Assembly: GCF_005870085.1 (NCBI RefSeq)
Contig: NZ_SZNM01000004.1
Span: 124,001 to 188,000, forward strand
DNA: 64,000 bases
Reading direction: 5' to 3'
Source of the DNA: Aquibacillus sediminis
Lineage (GTDB): Bacteria > Bacillota > Bacilli > Bacillales > Amphibacillaceae
Under the pieces are notes generated by a model that was given only the letters and a program-made list of their open reading frames with translations, made no database searches and was not told where the DNA came from. The translations under genes and the position numbers were made by a program. This document shows positions 26,354-34,889 of this stretch, in pieces (position 1 is the first letter of the stretch; each line of letters opens with the position of its first letter).

Positions 26354-26577
26354 AAAAGAGAAAAAACGAAGAGCAAGCAAATGGTTTAAAAGATCGTTTA
26401 AATCCAGAATTGTTATCTGCCTTACAAAATAAGAAAACAACATTGAAACAACAAGAAGAAGACAAGAAAGAACAGGAACGATTGCAGCGAATAGAGGAAC
26501 GAAAACGAAAAGAAGCAAATAAAAGTTTTGAGGAATTGCTTGAAGAAAGTGAAATGGACTGGAGAAAGTTTAAATAA
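26350..26577 (+). CDS. yqkC: YqkC-like DUF3886 family protein
   Basis: This 75-residue highly charged protein has a long coiled-coil helix rich in Lys, Glu and Gln (about residues 25-58). It ends in the family motif KSFEELLEESEMDWRKFK. Its ATG overlaps the yqkB stop (ATGA). The function is unknown. The gene closes the yqjQ-yqkB-yqkC unit before the hairpin at 26583-26648. Confidence 0.85.
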   Translation: MKKRKNEEQANGLKDRLNPELLSALQNKKTTLKQQEEDKKEQERLQRIEERKRKEANKSFEELLEESEMDWRKFK

Positions 26578-26582
26578 TCTTT

Positions 26583-26648
26583 AAAAAAGGGCAGACGCTA
26601 GGAAATGATTTTTTTAAGTTAGATTTCACTAGCAGTCTGTCCTTTTTT
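26583..26648. terminator. Bidirectional terminator between yqkC and yqkF
   Basis: The 5' arm AAAAAAGGGCAGACGCTAG pairs with CTAGCAGTCTGTCCTTTTTT with one bulged position. Both strands end in a T-run. Confidence 0.85.
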
Positions 26649-26665
26649 CTAATGATTATTATTAT

Positions 26666-27580
26666 TTATCGATGTTTATCATAGTTAATCGGTTTGGTAA
26701 TTTGTTGTAATTGTTGATATTGTTCGGTTGTAAGTGGTTTATGCTGTTGAAAGGAAACATTGTTTTCTAATTGTTCGACTGAACTTGCACCAAATACAGC
26801 GCTAGCAACGGTTGGATGTGCTAATACATATTGCAGTGCCGTTGTAGTTAAGTTAGAATTTGCTTCTGTTTCTTCCAGTTTCTGAATCATCGCTTGCAAC
26901 TCATCATAACTATATCCTAAATAACCCTCTTTACCCTTTGTTTTTACGACATTACTGGCATTGTCACTTAACATCCCTTTTGCAAGTGGGCCTCTTGCAA
27001 CAACACTTATGTTATTTTCGTGTAATAGGTCTAATACAGATTCCTCAGGTCTACGATCAAATAGGCTATATTGCATCATTACACTAACGATATTTGATTT
27101 TTTCACATACTCCCGAATCACGTTTGGACGGATTGATGAGATTCCGTAGTAACGGATTAAACCGTCTTGCTTTAATTCTTCAAAAGCTTCAATTGTTTCA
27201 TCAATCGGATCATCTATTGTACCCCCATGTAGTTGGTAAAGGTCAATGTAATCGGTTTGTAGACGACGTAAGCTCTCTTTAACTTGTTGTTTTATGTAAT
27301 GTTTTGAAGGGTCCCAGAACCAACTTCCATCTTCTTTTAAGTGATTCCCTACTTTTGTAGCTAGGACAACTTGATCACGTTTGCCTTTCAAAGCTTGGCC
27401 GACAATTTCTTCATTCTGACCTTGATCATATAAATCAGCAGTATCGAAATAATTAATTCCTTTATCTAAAGCACGGTCTACGATAGCTTGTGCTTTTTTT
27501 ACATCTGTTCCTAGCGACATACAACCTAGTGCGAGTTCGGAAACAAATAAATCAGATGTACCTAATTGATTTTTATTCAT
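26666..27580 (-). CDS. yqkF: Aldo/keto reductase YqkF
   Basis: This 304-residue TIM-barrel oxidoreductase starts MNKNQLGTSDLFVSELALGC. It has NYFDTADLYDQGQNEEIVG (catalytic Asp and Tyr), the Lys in ATKVGN and the His in YQLHGG. The C-terminal NADPH-binding VFGASSVEQLENN is present. It reduces aldehydes or ketones with NADPH; the physiological substrate is not known. The ATG at 27580 has AAAGG nine bases upstream. The gene is convergent to yqkC and bordered upstream by a composite repeat. Confidence 0.92.
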   Translation of the reverse strand: MNKNQLGTSDLFVSELALGCMSLGTDVKKAQAIVDRALDKGINYFDTADLYDQGQNEEIVGQALKGKRDQVVLATKVGNHLKEDGSWFWDPSKHYIKQQVKESLRRLQTDYIDLYQLHGGTIDDPIDETIEAFEELKQDGLIRYYGISSIRPNVIREYVKKSNIVSVMMQYSLFDRRPEESVLDLLHENNISVVARGPLAKGMLSDNASNVVKTKGKEGYLGYSYDELQAMIQKLEETEANSNLTTTALQYVLAHPTVASAVFGASSVEQLENNVSFQQHKPLTTEQYQQLQQITKPINYDKHR

Positions 27581-27774
27581 ATAATCCCATCCTTTCAAAG
27601 CCTCTACAAGTTATTGTAGAGAACAATACATAGTAAAATCAACTATTGCGAATGCTAGTTTATGTTAAAATAAATTTAGGCTTTTTGTGATTGAATTTCG
27701 TAGTTGATAGAAACTCCGAATTAACTTTGATGAAATTGCCCAATGTCACTGAATTTGATTGAGTGTTATACCAT

Positions 27775-28000
27775 CGCTTCGGCAGAATACTCCGCGCATC
27801 CTAAGGCACGGCCTCGGGCCAACAGGATGTTGGTCACGTAGGCGTTGTCACAGGACGTGACGATCTTAGCCTACGTTCCTTTACCAAGTGGATCTTCGGC
27901 TCGCGCTGTTCCCATAGGACAAGGAAGGCTTCGGCAGCGATACATCGCACGAAGAAAATTGGTTTGTATTTTCGAGGAGTCTACGTATTCTGCCTTCGCT
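27775..28000. repeat. A-type palindromic module with optional cassette
   Basis: The termini are CGCTTCGGCAGAATACTCC on the left and the inverse of AGCGAAGGCAGAATACG on the right. The core includes GCACGGCCTCGGGCCAACAG and CTTTACCAAGTGGATCTTCG. The cassette at about 27918-27975 includes ACATCGCACGAAGAAAATT. It is markedly more GC-rich than its surroundings. Confidence 0.75.
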
Positions 28001-28155
28001 AGGATGGTTGTCTGGTTATTGGTAACTATAATACGAATTCAAAATGTAAATTTAATGAAATATTCTGTTTAAAACGTATTAATTAACAACTGAAAATGGA
28101 TAGTATATGTTTTTTAATTAAGCCATGTGCTATAAAACTTCAGAGCACTGGAATA

Positions 28156-28336
28156 AGCGAAGGAAATACACGGAGACTCCTTGAAAAAGGAAAACACTTT
28201 TTCTGCGTGCGATGTGAATTCACTGTAGCTTCCCTTGTCCTACGGGAGGAAAGGCCTAGGTGAGACCCCTCGTGCTGTGGACGAGCGAGGAGGCTCATCA
28301 GCCGCCTTAGGATGCGCGTAGTGTATTTCCGCAGCG
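28156..28336. repeat. B-type palindromic module with optional cassette
   Basis: The termini are AGCGAAGGAAATACACGGAG on the left and GTGTATTTCCGCAGCG on the right. The core reads GGCCTAGGTGAGACCCC then CGAGGAGGCTCATCAGCCG. The same cassette seen in A-type copies (TTTTTCTGCGTGCGATGTG) is inserted after GGAGACTCCT. Confidence 0.75.
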
Positions 28337-28465
28337 GTAATTTAGCTCTCATTTTATTAAGAAAGGAAGAAGGCTTAATTAACTTACGTCGGAGTCTATA
28401 TTTATTGCGACATAAACAATAATCTTATTGAAATAAGGAATTGGAATGAAAAGGGGATAAAAAAC

Positions 28466-29008
28466 ATGAAAAAATTTGAAGAAAAGACTATTGGGACAGA
28501 ACAGATTTTTAATGGTAGGGTTGTTAACCTACAAGTAGATGATGTGACATTACCAAACGGAAAAACTTCTAAGCGTGAAATTATTAAACATCCTGGTGCT
28601 GTAGCGGTAATTGCCATAACAAAAGAAAATAAAATTGTGATGGTGGAACAATATCGCAAACCATTGGAGAAAAGTATTATTGAGATTCCAGCAGGAAAGT
28701 TAGAAAAAGGAGAAGACCCAAAAAGTTCGGCAATCCGCGAACTAGAAGAAGAGACCGGCTATACAACGACAAACATGACATACTTAACCTCATTTTATAC
28801 ATCACCAGGATTTGCTGATGAGCTTCTGCACGTATACATCACCAAGGAAGTTAAACCATTGGAAGAAAAGAAAGCAATGGATGAAGATGAATTCGTGGAG
28901 CTTATGGAAGTAAGTTTGGAAGAGGCAGAACAACTGATACGCGAAGAGCGGATTCATGATGTGAAGACAGCTTATGCGATCTTATATTTACAAGCAAAAG
29001 GATGGTAG
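28466..29008 (+). CDS. nudF: ADP-ribose pyrophosphatase (Nudix hydrolase)
   Basis: This 180-residue Nudix enzyme has the catalytic box GKLEKGEDPKSSAIRELEEETGY at about residues 75-97 (GX5EX7REUXEEXGU). The N-terminal beta region contains NGRVVNLQVDDVTLPNGK, and the box is followed by a TSFYTSPGF loop typical of ADP-ribose-specific members. It cleaves ADP-ribose to AMP and ribose-5-phosphate. AAAAGGGGA precedes the ATG. The next gene begins five bases after its stop, so they are co-transcribed. Confidence 0.94.
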   Translation: MKKFEEKTIGTEQIFNGRVVNLQVDDVTLPNGKTSKREIIKHPGAVAVIAITKENKIVMVEQYRKPLEKSIIEIPAGKLEKGEDPKSSAIRELEEETGYTTTNMTYLTSFYTSPGFADELLHVYITKEVKPLEEKKAMDEDEFVELMEVSLEEAEQLIREERIHDVKTAYAILYLQAKGW

Positions 29009-29012
29009 AAAC

Positions 29013-30182
29013 GTGTCACTTCAACATATTTTTGCGGACTTGCATGTACATATCGGTAGAGATCTTAACAACAAACCTGTAAAAATTACTGGTTCTAAAT
29101 CATTAACATTAACAAATATTCTGATCGAATCTAGTCGTAATAAAGGAATTGATATGGTCGGGGTAATTGATAGTCATGTACCCAATGTTTTAGCAGAAAT
29201 CGAACAACTTATCGATCAACAAATGGCATTTGAACAACAAGATGGTGGGATTGCATTTGAACAAGTGACACTATTATTAGGTTCAGAAATTGAAATTTAT
29301 GACGAGTATTGCCACGGCCCAATTCACGTACTCTGCTTTTTTCCAACGCTTCAGCATATGAAATGTTTTTCTAATTGGTTGTCGGAACGGATGAAAAATA
29401 TTCATCTAAGCTCACAACGATATTATGGTACCGGGAAAGAACTGCAATATAAAGTGAAAGAATTAGAAGGTTTATTTATTCCAGCCCATGTATTTACTCC
29501 ATTTAAGAGTTTATACGGAAAAGGGGTCAAACGTTCACTAACAGAAGTATTTGATCCGGATCTAATTGATGCGATTGAATTAGGTTTGAGTTCAGACACA
29601 TCAATGGCTGATAAGATTCGAGAATTACATGATTATACCTTTATATCCAATTCAGATGCCCATTCATTAGGAAAAATTGCTAGAGAGTATCAACAAATCC
29701 ATGTGAAAGAAGCTACGTTTAAAGAATTGGAATGGGCACTTCATCAAGTAAAGGATCGAGAAGTCAGTAGTAATTTTGGTATGAATCCATTATTAGGGAA
29801 GTATTATACGACGGTTTGTGGGAATTGCCTTCAACCGTGTGAAGATACCAATAGTTGCAAGGCATGTGGTTCAACCAAAATCATAAAAGGGGTTTCGGAC
29901 CGAATTGATGAGCTTGCTGAAAGGGATGAAAATGTTACGAAACGCCCTCCATATATTCACCAAGTACCGCTTGAGTATTTACCTGGTTTAGGTCCCAAAA
30001 CATTTAAGAAACTATTAGATCATTTTCAAACAGAAATGAATGTGATCCATCACGCTTCTTACGATAAACTAGAGCAGGTTGTCGGTAGTAAATTAGCAAA
30101 AACTATTACAGATATGCGTGTGGGAAAACTCGCGGTTAAAGCTGGTGGTGGAGGAACATATGGTAAGATAACATCTAGTTAA
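29013..30182 (+). CDS. Endonuclease Q-like PHP-domain nuclease (YqxK-related)
   Basis: This 389-residue protein has an N-terminal PHP phosphoesterase domain: ADLHVHIGRD, GVIDSHVP, GSEIEIYDEYCHGPIHVL and ISNSDAHSLGKI supply the metal-binding residues. A zinc ribbon (CGNCLQPC and CKACGS, about residues 270-290) and a helix-hairpin-helix (YLPGLGPKTFKKLLDHF) follow. This order is that of EndoQ, which nicks DNA 5' of deaminated bases. GTG 29013 follows AAGGATGG and starts the conserved SLQHIFADLH text. It is an intact, full-length version of a protein that is truncated in some B. subtilis strains. Confidence 0.88.
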   Translation: MSLQHIFADLHVHIGRDLNNKPVKITGSKSLTLTNILIESSRNKGIDMVGVIDSHVPNVLAEIEQLIDQQMAFEQQDGGIAFEQVTLLLGSEIEIYDEYCHGPIHVLCFFPTLQHMKCFSNWLSERMKNIHLSSQRYYGTGKELQYKVKELEGLFIPAHVFTPFKSLYGKGVKRSLTEVFDPDLIDAIELGLSSDTSMADKIRELHDYTFISNSDAHSLGKIAREYQQIHVKEATFKELEWALHQVKDREVSSNFGMNPLLGKYYTTVCGNCLQPCEDTNSCKACGSTKIIKGVSDRIDELAERDENVTKRPPYIHQVPLEYLPGLGPKTFKKLLDHFQTEMNVIHHASYDKLEQVVGSKLAKTITDMRVGKLAVKAGGGGTYGKITSS

Positions 30183-30265
30183 TCTATAATTAGTTGGTCT
30201 ATTTTATCAAAGTCCCTCATAGATTTTACTAAAGCTTACTTCTGGTAGAAAGAGTGGGGGTACTC

Positions 30266-30904
30266 ATGTATAAAAAAAGGACATTAGCTACAGAACATAT
30301 TAACAATCATGGTGTTATTTATTTCTTTGTATTAGTTTTATTTTTAATTGGTATTATATTTGGTGCTATCATCGTTAATAGTATGAATTGGATACAAAAA
30401 CAAGATTTATTTTTTTATTTGGAACAATTTTTCACACAAATGCTAGAAGGTCCAATTGTTGAAAAACAAGAAATGTTAAAAAGTTCATTTTTCTACCACC
30501 TTAAATACTTACTATTGTTATTTGTGTTAGGTTTATCTGTTATAGGTATGCCAGTAATTTGGATTTTATTGTTTATTAAAGGATTAGTGGTTGGCTTTTC
30601 GGTTGGTTTTTTTGTAAATCAAATGGGTTGGCAAGGTTTGTTATTTGCAGCCGCTTCTATTGCACCACAAAATTTAATCATTATACCTGTGTATTTGATT
30701 GCTGGCAGTGTAGCAATGATTTTTTCTCTAACATTGATTCGAAAAATTTTCACACGACGATTACAACAACCAATTTTTCAACCATTTCTAAGATACTCAC
30801 TATTGTTTATTAGTTTGATCCTTATAATTAGTGTTGCTTCCATGATTGAATCCTTTGTATCAAACGAGGCGATGGAAATCGTAATCCGCTCCATTTATCA
30901 ATAA
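30266..30904 (+). CDS. spoIIM: Stage II sporulation protein M
   Basis: This 212-residue integral membrane protein has about five helices. It starts MYKKRTLATEHINNHGVIYFF, and GPIVEKQEMLKSSFFYHLKY precedes the second helix. LLFAAASIAPQNLIIIPVYL is the family core. SpoIIM works with SpoIID and SpoIIP at the engulfing membrane and is needed for septal peptidoglycan thinning. ATG 30266 follows AGTGGGGG; the upstream ATG at 30254 overlaps that site. Position before fur and xerD matches B. subtilis. No clear sigma-E promoter could be placed by eye. Confidence 0.93.
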   Translation: MYKKRTLATEHINNHGVIYFFVLVLFLIGIIFGAIIVNSMNWIQKQDLFFYLEQFFTQMLEGPIVEKQEMLKSSFFYHLKYLLLLFVLGLSVIGMPVIWILLFIKGLVVGFSVGFFVNQMGWQGLLFAAASIAPQNLIIIPVYLIAGSVAMIFSLTLIRKIFTRRLQQPIFQPFLRYSLLFISLILIISVASMIESFVSNEAMEIVIRSIYQ

Positions 30905-30918
30905 TAATTGTTATAAAA

Positions 30919-30933
30919 AGATAATCATTATTT
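30919..30933. promoter_or_regulatory. Candidate Fur box upstream of fur
   Basis: AGATAATCATTATTT matches the 7-1-7 Fur consensus TGATAATNATTATCA at 11 of the 14 defined positions. It lies about 80 bp before the fur start, consistent with autoregulation, or control by PerR whose box is similar. Confidence 0.45.
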
Positions 30934-31014
30934 ATAATTAATTGTAATGAATATAATTGACACATGTTTCCTGTCTGCTTATAATTAAGATGGTATTATA
31001 AGGGAGGTACAGAC

Positions 31015-31473
31015 ATGGAACATCGGATTGATCGGATCAAAAAACAACTGCATGCACAGAGTTATAAATTAACGCCACAACGAGAGGCGACCGTTCGTGT
31101 GTTATTGGAACGAGAAGAAGATCATTTAAGTGCAGAGGATGTTTACCTCCTTGTCAAAGAGAAATCACCAGAAATTGGTTTAGCTACCGTTTATCGCACA
31201 TTGGAATTACTTTCAGAATTAAAAATTGTTGATAAAATAAATTTTGGTGATGGGGTGTCTCGTTACGATTTACGAAAAGAGGGAGCAGCACATTTTCACC
31301 ACCACCTTGTTTGTACGGAATGCGGGTCTGTTGAAGAAATTGAAGAAGATTTGTTGGAAGATGTAGAAAAAATTGTAAAGAATGACTGGGGCTTTCAAGT
31401 GAAAGATCATCGTTTAACATTTCATGGTATTTGTAAGCAATGTCAACAAGAAACAGCGAATACCACTACATAA
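31015..31473 (+). CDS. fur: Ferric uptake regulator family protein Fur
   Basis: This 152-residue regulator has a winged helix containing YKLTPQREATVRVLLE and GLATVYRTLELL. A C-terminal metal-binding and dimer domain follows: HFHHHLVCTECGSVEEIEED, then HRLTFHGICKQCQ. The two CxxC pairs form the structural zinc site. The sequence around HFHHHL and its position before xerD fit Fur rather than PerR or Zur. It represses iron uptake genes when iron-loaded. A candidate Fur box lies upstream and a terminator downstream at 31491-31515. Confidence 0.92.
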   Translation: MEHRIDRIKKQLHAQSYKLTPQREATVRVLLEREEDHLSAEDVYLLVKEKSPEIGLATVYRTLELLSELKIVDKINFGDGVSRYDLRKEGAAHFHHHLVCTECGSVEEIEEDLLEDVEKIVKNDWGFQVKDHRLTFHGICKQCQQETANTTT

Positions 31474-31490
31474 TCGAAAGTAAAGTTTCT

Positions 31491-31515
31491 GCCTTTTCTT
31501 ATAGGAAAGGCTTTT
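31491..31515 (+). terminator. Terminator after fur
   Basis: GCCTTTTC pairs with GGAAAGGC (one G-T pair) around TTATA, followed by TTTT. Confidence 0.85.
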
Positions 31516-31636
31516 ATTATTGTATAAGAAATTTATAAAAAGAAATAGCTCATGTATATTTTATATCCTTTTTGGCATATCTTGGTAATATGTAGTACTT
31601 GTCTATTTATTTTTTACATTCAAGGAGATATGTCCA

Positions 31637-31861
31637 ATGAAACAGATGCTGATGTTGTTAAAGGATACATTAAAAATTTTTATTATTTTTATTGCGTGTA
31701 CGTTATTATTCTATTTTGGTTTGCGAGCGATTCATGCAGAATATCAAGAATTTCACCGGTATGATCCGCCTGAAGGGAAGGCTGTGAAAGTAGTTAATTC
31801 TGGTGAACAAAAGCAAGATTGGATTGATCGCTTTTCGATATTTTTAAGGTTAGGAGAGTAA
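31637..31861 (+). CDS. yqzK: YqzK-like DUF4227 membrane protein
   Basis: This 74-residue protein has one N-terminal membrane helix (about residues 11-30, IFIIFIACTLLFYFGL) and the family text AEYQEFHRYDPPEGKAVKV. Location between fur and xerD is the same as in B. subtilis. AAGGAGATA precedes the ATG. The function is unknown. It ends six bases before xerD, so both genes share a transcript. Confidence 0.88.
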   Translation: MKQMLMLLKDTLKIFIIFIACTLLFYFGLRAIHAEYQEFHRYDPPEGKAVKVVNSGEQKQDWIDRFSIFLRLGE

Positions 31862-31867
31862 AGGGCA

Positions 31868-32755
31868 ATGGAAGATGCGCTGAGTGACTTTTATCATTAT
31901 TTACGTGTGGAAAAAGGATTATCTCAAAATACACTAGCATCCTATCAAAGGGATCTGAAGAATTATAAGCTATTTTTAGTAAAAGAGGCGAAGATCGACC
32001 AATGGAATCTAGTAAAAAGAGGCCATGTACAACATTATTTGTATCAACTTAATGATCAAGGGAAATCATCAGCGACAATTGCAAGAACACTATCATCCTT
32101 ACGATCATTTCATCAATTTTTAGTTCGTGAATATCGCATTTCTGATGATCCAACCTTACATATAGATACACCGAAAAAAGATAAGAAGTTACCGAAAGTA
32201 TTGTCTCCATTAGAAATTGAGAAATTGTTATCCATTAATGCTCAGGATCCATTAACAATCCGTAATAAGGCGATGCTGGAAATGTTATATGCAACAGGGC
32301 TTCGAGTTTCTGAATTAATATCTTTAAAGCTTAGCGACCTTCACTTAACAATGGGATTTGTGAGGTGCTTGGGGAAAGGTTCAAAAGAAAGGATCGTACC
32401 GTTAGGAGATATTGCGAAAGAATCAATTGAATTATATATACAGTTTAGTAGAGAGCAATTGGTTCAAAATAAACAGACAGATGCTTTGTTCGTCAACCAA
32501 CATGGTAAACCTTTGACAAGACAAGGTTTTGGAAACATATTAAAAACAATTACCGATCAAGTAGGAATAAGGAAAGAAGTCACACCGCATACTTTACGAC
32601 ATTCGTTTGCAACCCATTTATTAGAAAATGGAGCAGATTTGCGAGCAGTGCAAGAAATGTTAGGTCACTCTGACATATCCACAACACAAATCTATACGCA
32701 AGTATCAAAATCAAGATTAAAGGATATCTATCGGACTCACCATCCAAGAGCCTAA
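31868..32755 (+). CDS. xerD: Site-specific tyrosine recombinase XerD
   Basis: This 295-residue recombinase has the core-binding N-terminal SAM-like domain (FYHYLRVEKGLSQNTLASY). The catalytic residues are Arg in YATGLRVSELISLK, Lys near RCLGKGSKERIVP, HTLRHSFATHLLENGADL with His and Arg, GHSDISTTQIY with His, and the nucleophile Tyr in TQIYTQV. With XerC it resolves chromosome dimers at dif. The length is standard. The 112 bp after it show no terminator, so deoB may be co-transcribed or have its own promoter there. Confidence 0.95.
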   Translation: MEDALSDFYHYLRVEKGLSQNTLASYQRDLKNYKLFLVKEAKIDQWNLVKRGHVQHYLYQLNDQGKSSATIARTLSSLRSFHQFLVREYRISDDPTLHIDTPKKDKKLPKVLSPLEIEKLLSINAQDPLTIRNKAMLEMLYATGLRVSELISLKLSDLHLTMGFVRCLGKGSKERIVPLGDIAKESIELYIQFSREQLVQNKQTDALFVNQHGKPLTRQGFGNILKTITDQVGIRKEVTPHTLRHSFATHLLENGADLRAVQEMLGHSDISTTQIYTQVSKSRLKDIYRTHHPRA

Positions 32756-32868
32756 CAGTTCTTGGTTAATCAATATTGTGAAAAAATGAGCAAATGTTAA
32801 TGATACCGGCTCTTGTCTGCATAAAATAAAGTGAGCAAGGAAAGGTAATAGAGTAGGAGGGATTGTAA

Positions 32869-34053
32869 ATGAGTGATTTTAATCGAATATTTTTAGTTGT
32901 CATGGATTCAGTTGGAATTGGTGAGGCTCCTGATGCTGAACAATTTAATGATAAAGGTGCAGATACACTTGGTCATATCGCGAAACATATGAATGGGTTG
33001 AATATGCCAACGATTGCAAAACTCGGTCTAAGCAATATAAGAGAAATCAAAGGGATTGAGAAAGCTGATCAACCACTCGCTCATTACACGAAAATGCAGG
33101 AAGCTTCTAATGGGAAAGATACAATGACAGGCCATTGGGAAATTATGGGACTACATATTGAGCAACCATTTCGAACATTTCCCGATGGTTTTCCAGATGA
33201 ACTACTTGCTGATTTAGAACAAAAAACAGGTCGTAAAATTATCGGAAATAAACCAGCTTCAGGTACAGAAATCATTAAAGAATTAGGCGAGGAGCATATG
33301 AAAACAGGGGCATTGATTGTTTATACGTCAGCGGATTCCGTTTTACAGATCGCGGCCCATGAAGATGTTGTTCCGATCGAGGAGCAGTATAAAATTTGTG
33401 AAATAGCCCGAGAATTAACTCTAGATGAAAAGTATATGATTGGTCGTGTGATTGCCAGACCATTTATCGGTGAACCTGGGGCGTTTGAACGTACATCCAA
33501 TCGTCATGATTATGCACTAAAACCATTTGGTCGTACTGTTATGAATGAATTAAAGGATGAGAAATATGATGTCGTTGCCCTAGGAAAGATCTCAGATATC
33601 TATGATGGAGAAGGGGTAACAGAAGCCATTCGTACAAAAGACAATGATGATGGCATGGAAAAGTTTATTCAGTCAATGGATAAATCTTTTCATGGATTAA
33701 ATTTTTTAAATTTAGTTGACTTTGATGCAAAATATGGCCACCGTCGAGATCCACAAGGTTACGGGGAAGCATTGGAAACCTTTGACAAACGCTTACCTGA
33801 AGTACTTGAGAAATTAAAAGACGACGATTTATTACTGATCACAGCTGATCACGGGAATGATCCTGTTCATCATGGTACAGACCATACAAGGGAATATGTT
33901 CCATTACTTGTGCATCATAAAGGGATCACAGAAGGGAAAGAACTACCTATTCGTAAGACATTTGCTGATATTGGGGCAACAATTGCCGATAATTTTAGTG
34001 TGAAAATGCCGGAACATGGAACAAGTTTTTTATATGAAATAGGGAGGAAATAA
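32869..34053 (+). CDS. deoB: Phosphopentomutase
   Basis: This 394-residue member of the alkaline phosphatase superfamily has metal ligands in [39 protein letters not shown] and [18 protein letters not shown]. It interconverts ribose-1-phosphate (or deoxyribose-1-phosphate) and the 5-phosphates, linking nucleoside breakdown to central metabolism. GTAGGAGGG precedes the ATG. pupG follows three bases after its stop. Confidence 0.97.
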   Translation: MSDFNRIFLVVMDSVGIGEAPDAEQFNDKGADTLGHIAKHMNGLNMPTIAKLGLSNIREIKGIEKADQPLAHYTKMQEASNGKDTMTGHWEIMGLHIEQPFRTFPDGFPDELLADLEQKTGRKIIGNKPASGTEIIKELGEEHMKTGALIVYTSADSVLQIAAHEDVVPIEEQYKICEIARELTLDEKYMIGRVIARPFIGEPGAFERTSNRHDYALKPFGRTVMNELKDEKYDVVALGKISDIYDGEGVTEAIRTKDNDDGMEKFIQSMDKSFHGLNFLNLVDFDAKYGHRRDPQGYGEALETFDKRLPEVLEKLKDDDLLLITADHGNDPVHHGTDHTREYVPLLVHHKGITEGKELPIRKTFADIGATIADNFSVKMPEHGTSFLYEIGRK

Positions 34054-34056
34054 AAA

Positions 34057-34878
34057 ATGGAAGTCAATCAAGTGAAAGAAGCAGCAGATTATATTGAAAA
34101 ACAACTATCCAGTCAACCTGTTCTCGGACTTATTCTAGGTTCAGGTTTAGGAATACTTGCTGATGAAGTTGAAAATCCAATTACAATACCTTATGGAGAT
34201 ATTCCTAATTTTCCGGTGTCAACCGTAGAAGGACATAAAGGCCAGTTGGTGATAGGGCAGTTAGAGGGAAAAAACGTGATTGCCATGCAGGGACGCTTTC
34301 ATTATTATGAGGGCTATGCAATGGATCAAGTTACATTTCCTGTTCGGGTGATGAAACAATTAGGAATTACCCATTTGTTTGTAACAAACGCAGCAGGTGG
34401 TATTAATGAGAATTTTCAACCTGGGGATTTAATGATTATTCAAGATCATATTAATAATATGGGAACCAATCCATTGATTGGTCCAAATGATAAGGAACTT
34501 GGCCCTCGTTTTCCAGATATGTCAAATGCCTACAACAAACAATTAATAAAGGATGCAAAAGATTGTGCGGACCAATTAGGATTGTCTGTCCAAGAAGGTG
34601 TGTATGTTGGTAATACGGGTCCATCCTATGAAACTGGAGCGGAGATTCGCATGCTCAGAACATTAGGTGGGGATGCTGTTGGGATGTCAACGGTTCCAGA
34701 AGTAATTGTAGCGAGTCATGAAGGGCTAAAGGTGTTGGGAATATCTTGTATCTCGAATATGGCTGCTGGAATTCTTGATCAACCTTTATCCCATGATGAA
34801 GTGATGGAAACAACAGCTAAAGTACGTGAAGACTTTTTACGTTTTGTAAAACAACTAATCAGTACCCTGTCAGTATAG
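34057..34878 (+). CDS. pupG: Purine nucleoside phosphorylase, PupG type
   Basis: This 273-residue trimeric-type purine nucleoside phosphorylase has LGSGLGILADE for phosphate binding, the GRFHYYEGYAM loop, TNAAGGINENF, and GPSYETGAEIRMLRTLGGDAVGMS with the purine-binding Glu and substrate residues. CISNMAAGI is near the end. It splits guanosine and inosine with phosphate. GGGAGGAAA precedes the ATG. Tight spacing with deoB and pdp shows a nucleoside salvage operon. Confidence 0.95.
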   Translation: MEVNQVKEAADYIEKQLSSQPVLGLILGSGLGILADEVENPITIPYGDIPNFPVSTVEGHKGQLVIGQLEGKNVIAMQGRFHYYEGYAMDQVTFPVRVMKQLGITHLFVTNAAGGINENFQPGDLMIIQDHINNMGTNPLIGPNDKELGPRFPDMSNAYNKQLIKDAKDCADQLGLSVQEGVYVGNTGPSYETGAEIRMLRTLGGDAVGMSTVPEVIVASHEGLKVLGISCISNMAAGILDQPLSHDEVMETTAKVREDFLRFVKQLISTLSV

Positions 34879-34889
34879 AGGTGATGCAA

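Larger units (their letters stand above)
27699..28416. repeat. Composite repeat, copy 1 (A and B palindromes)
   Basis: This roughly 0.7-kb unit fills the yqkF-nudF gap. It starts near CGTAGTTGATAGAAACTCCG and closes with an inverted relative of that text (CGGAGTCTATATTTATTGCG). Inside are an A-type palindrome (27775-28000) and a B-type palindrome (28156-28336) in inverted arrangement, 155 bp apart. Both carry an extra cassette with TTTTCTTCGTGCGATGTATC-like sequence. No open reading frame here has a credible start; three apparent frames are by-products of the palindromes. Confidence 0.75.

Noticed and set aside
27845-28352. Two frames of 70-75 codons between yqkF and nudF
   Set aside because: Both coincide with the A and B palindromes of the composite repeat and show no start signals.
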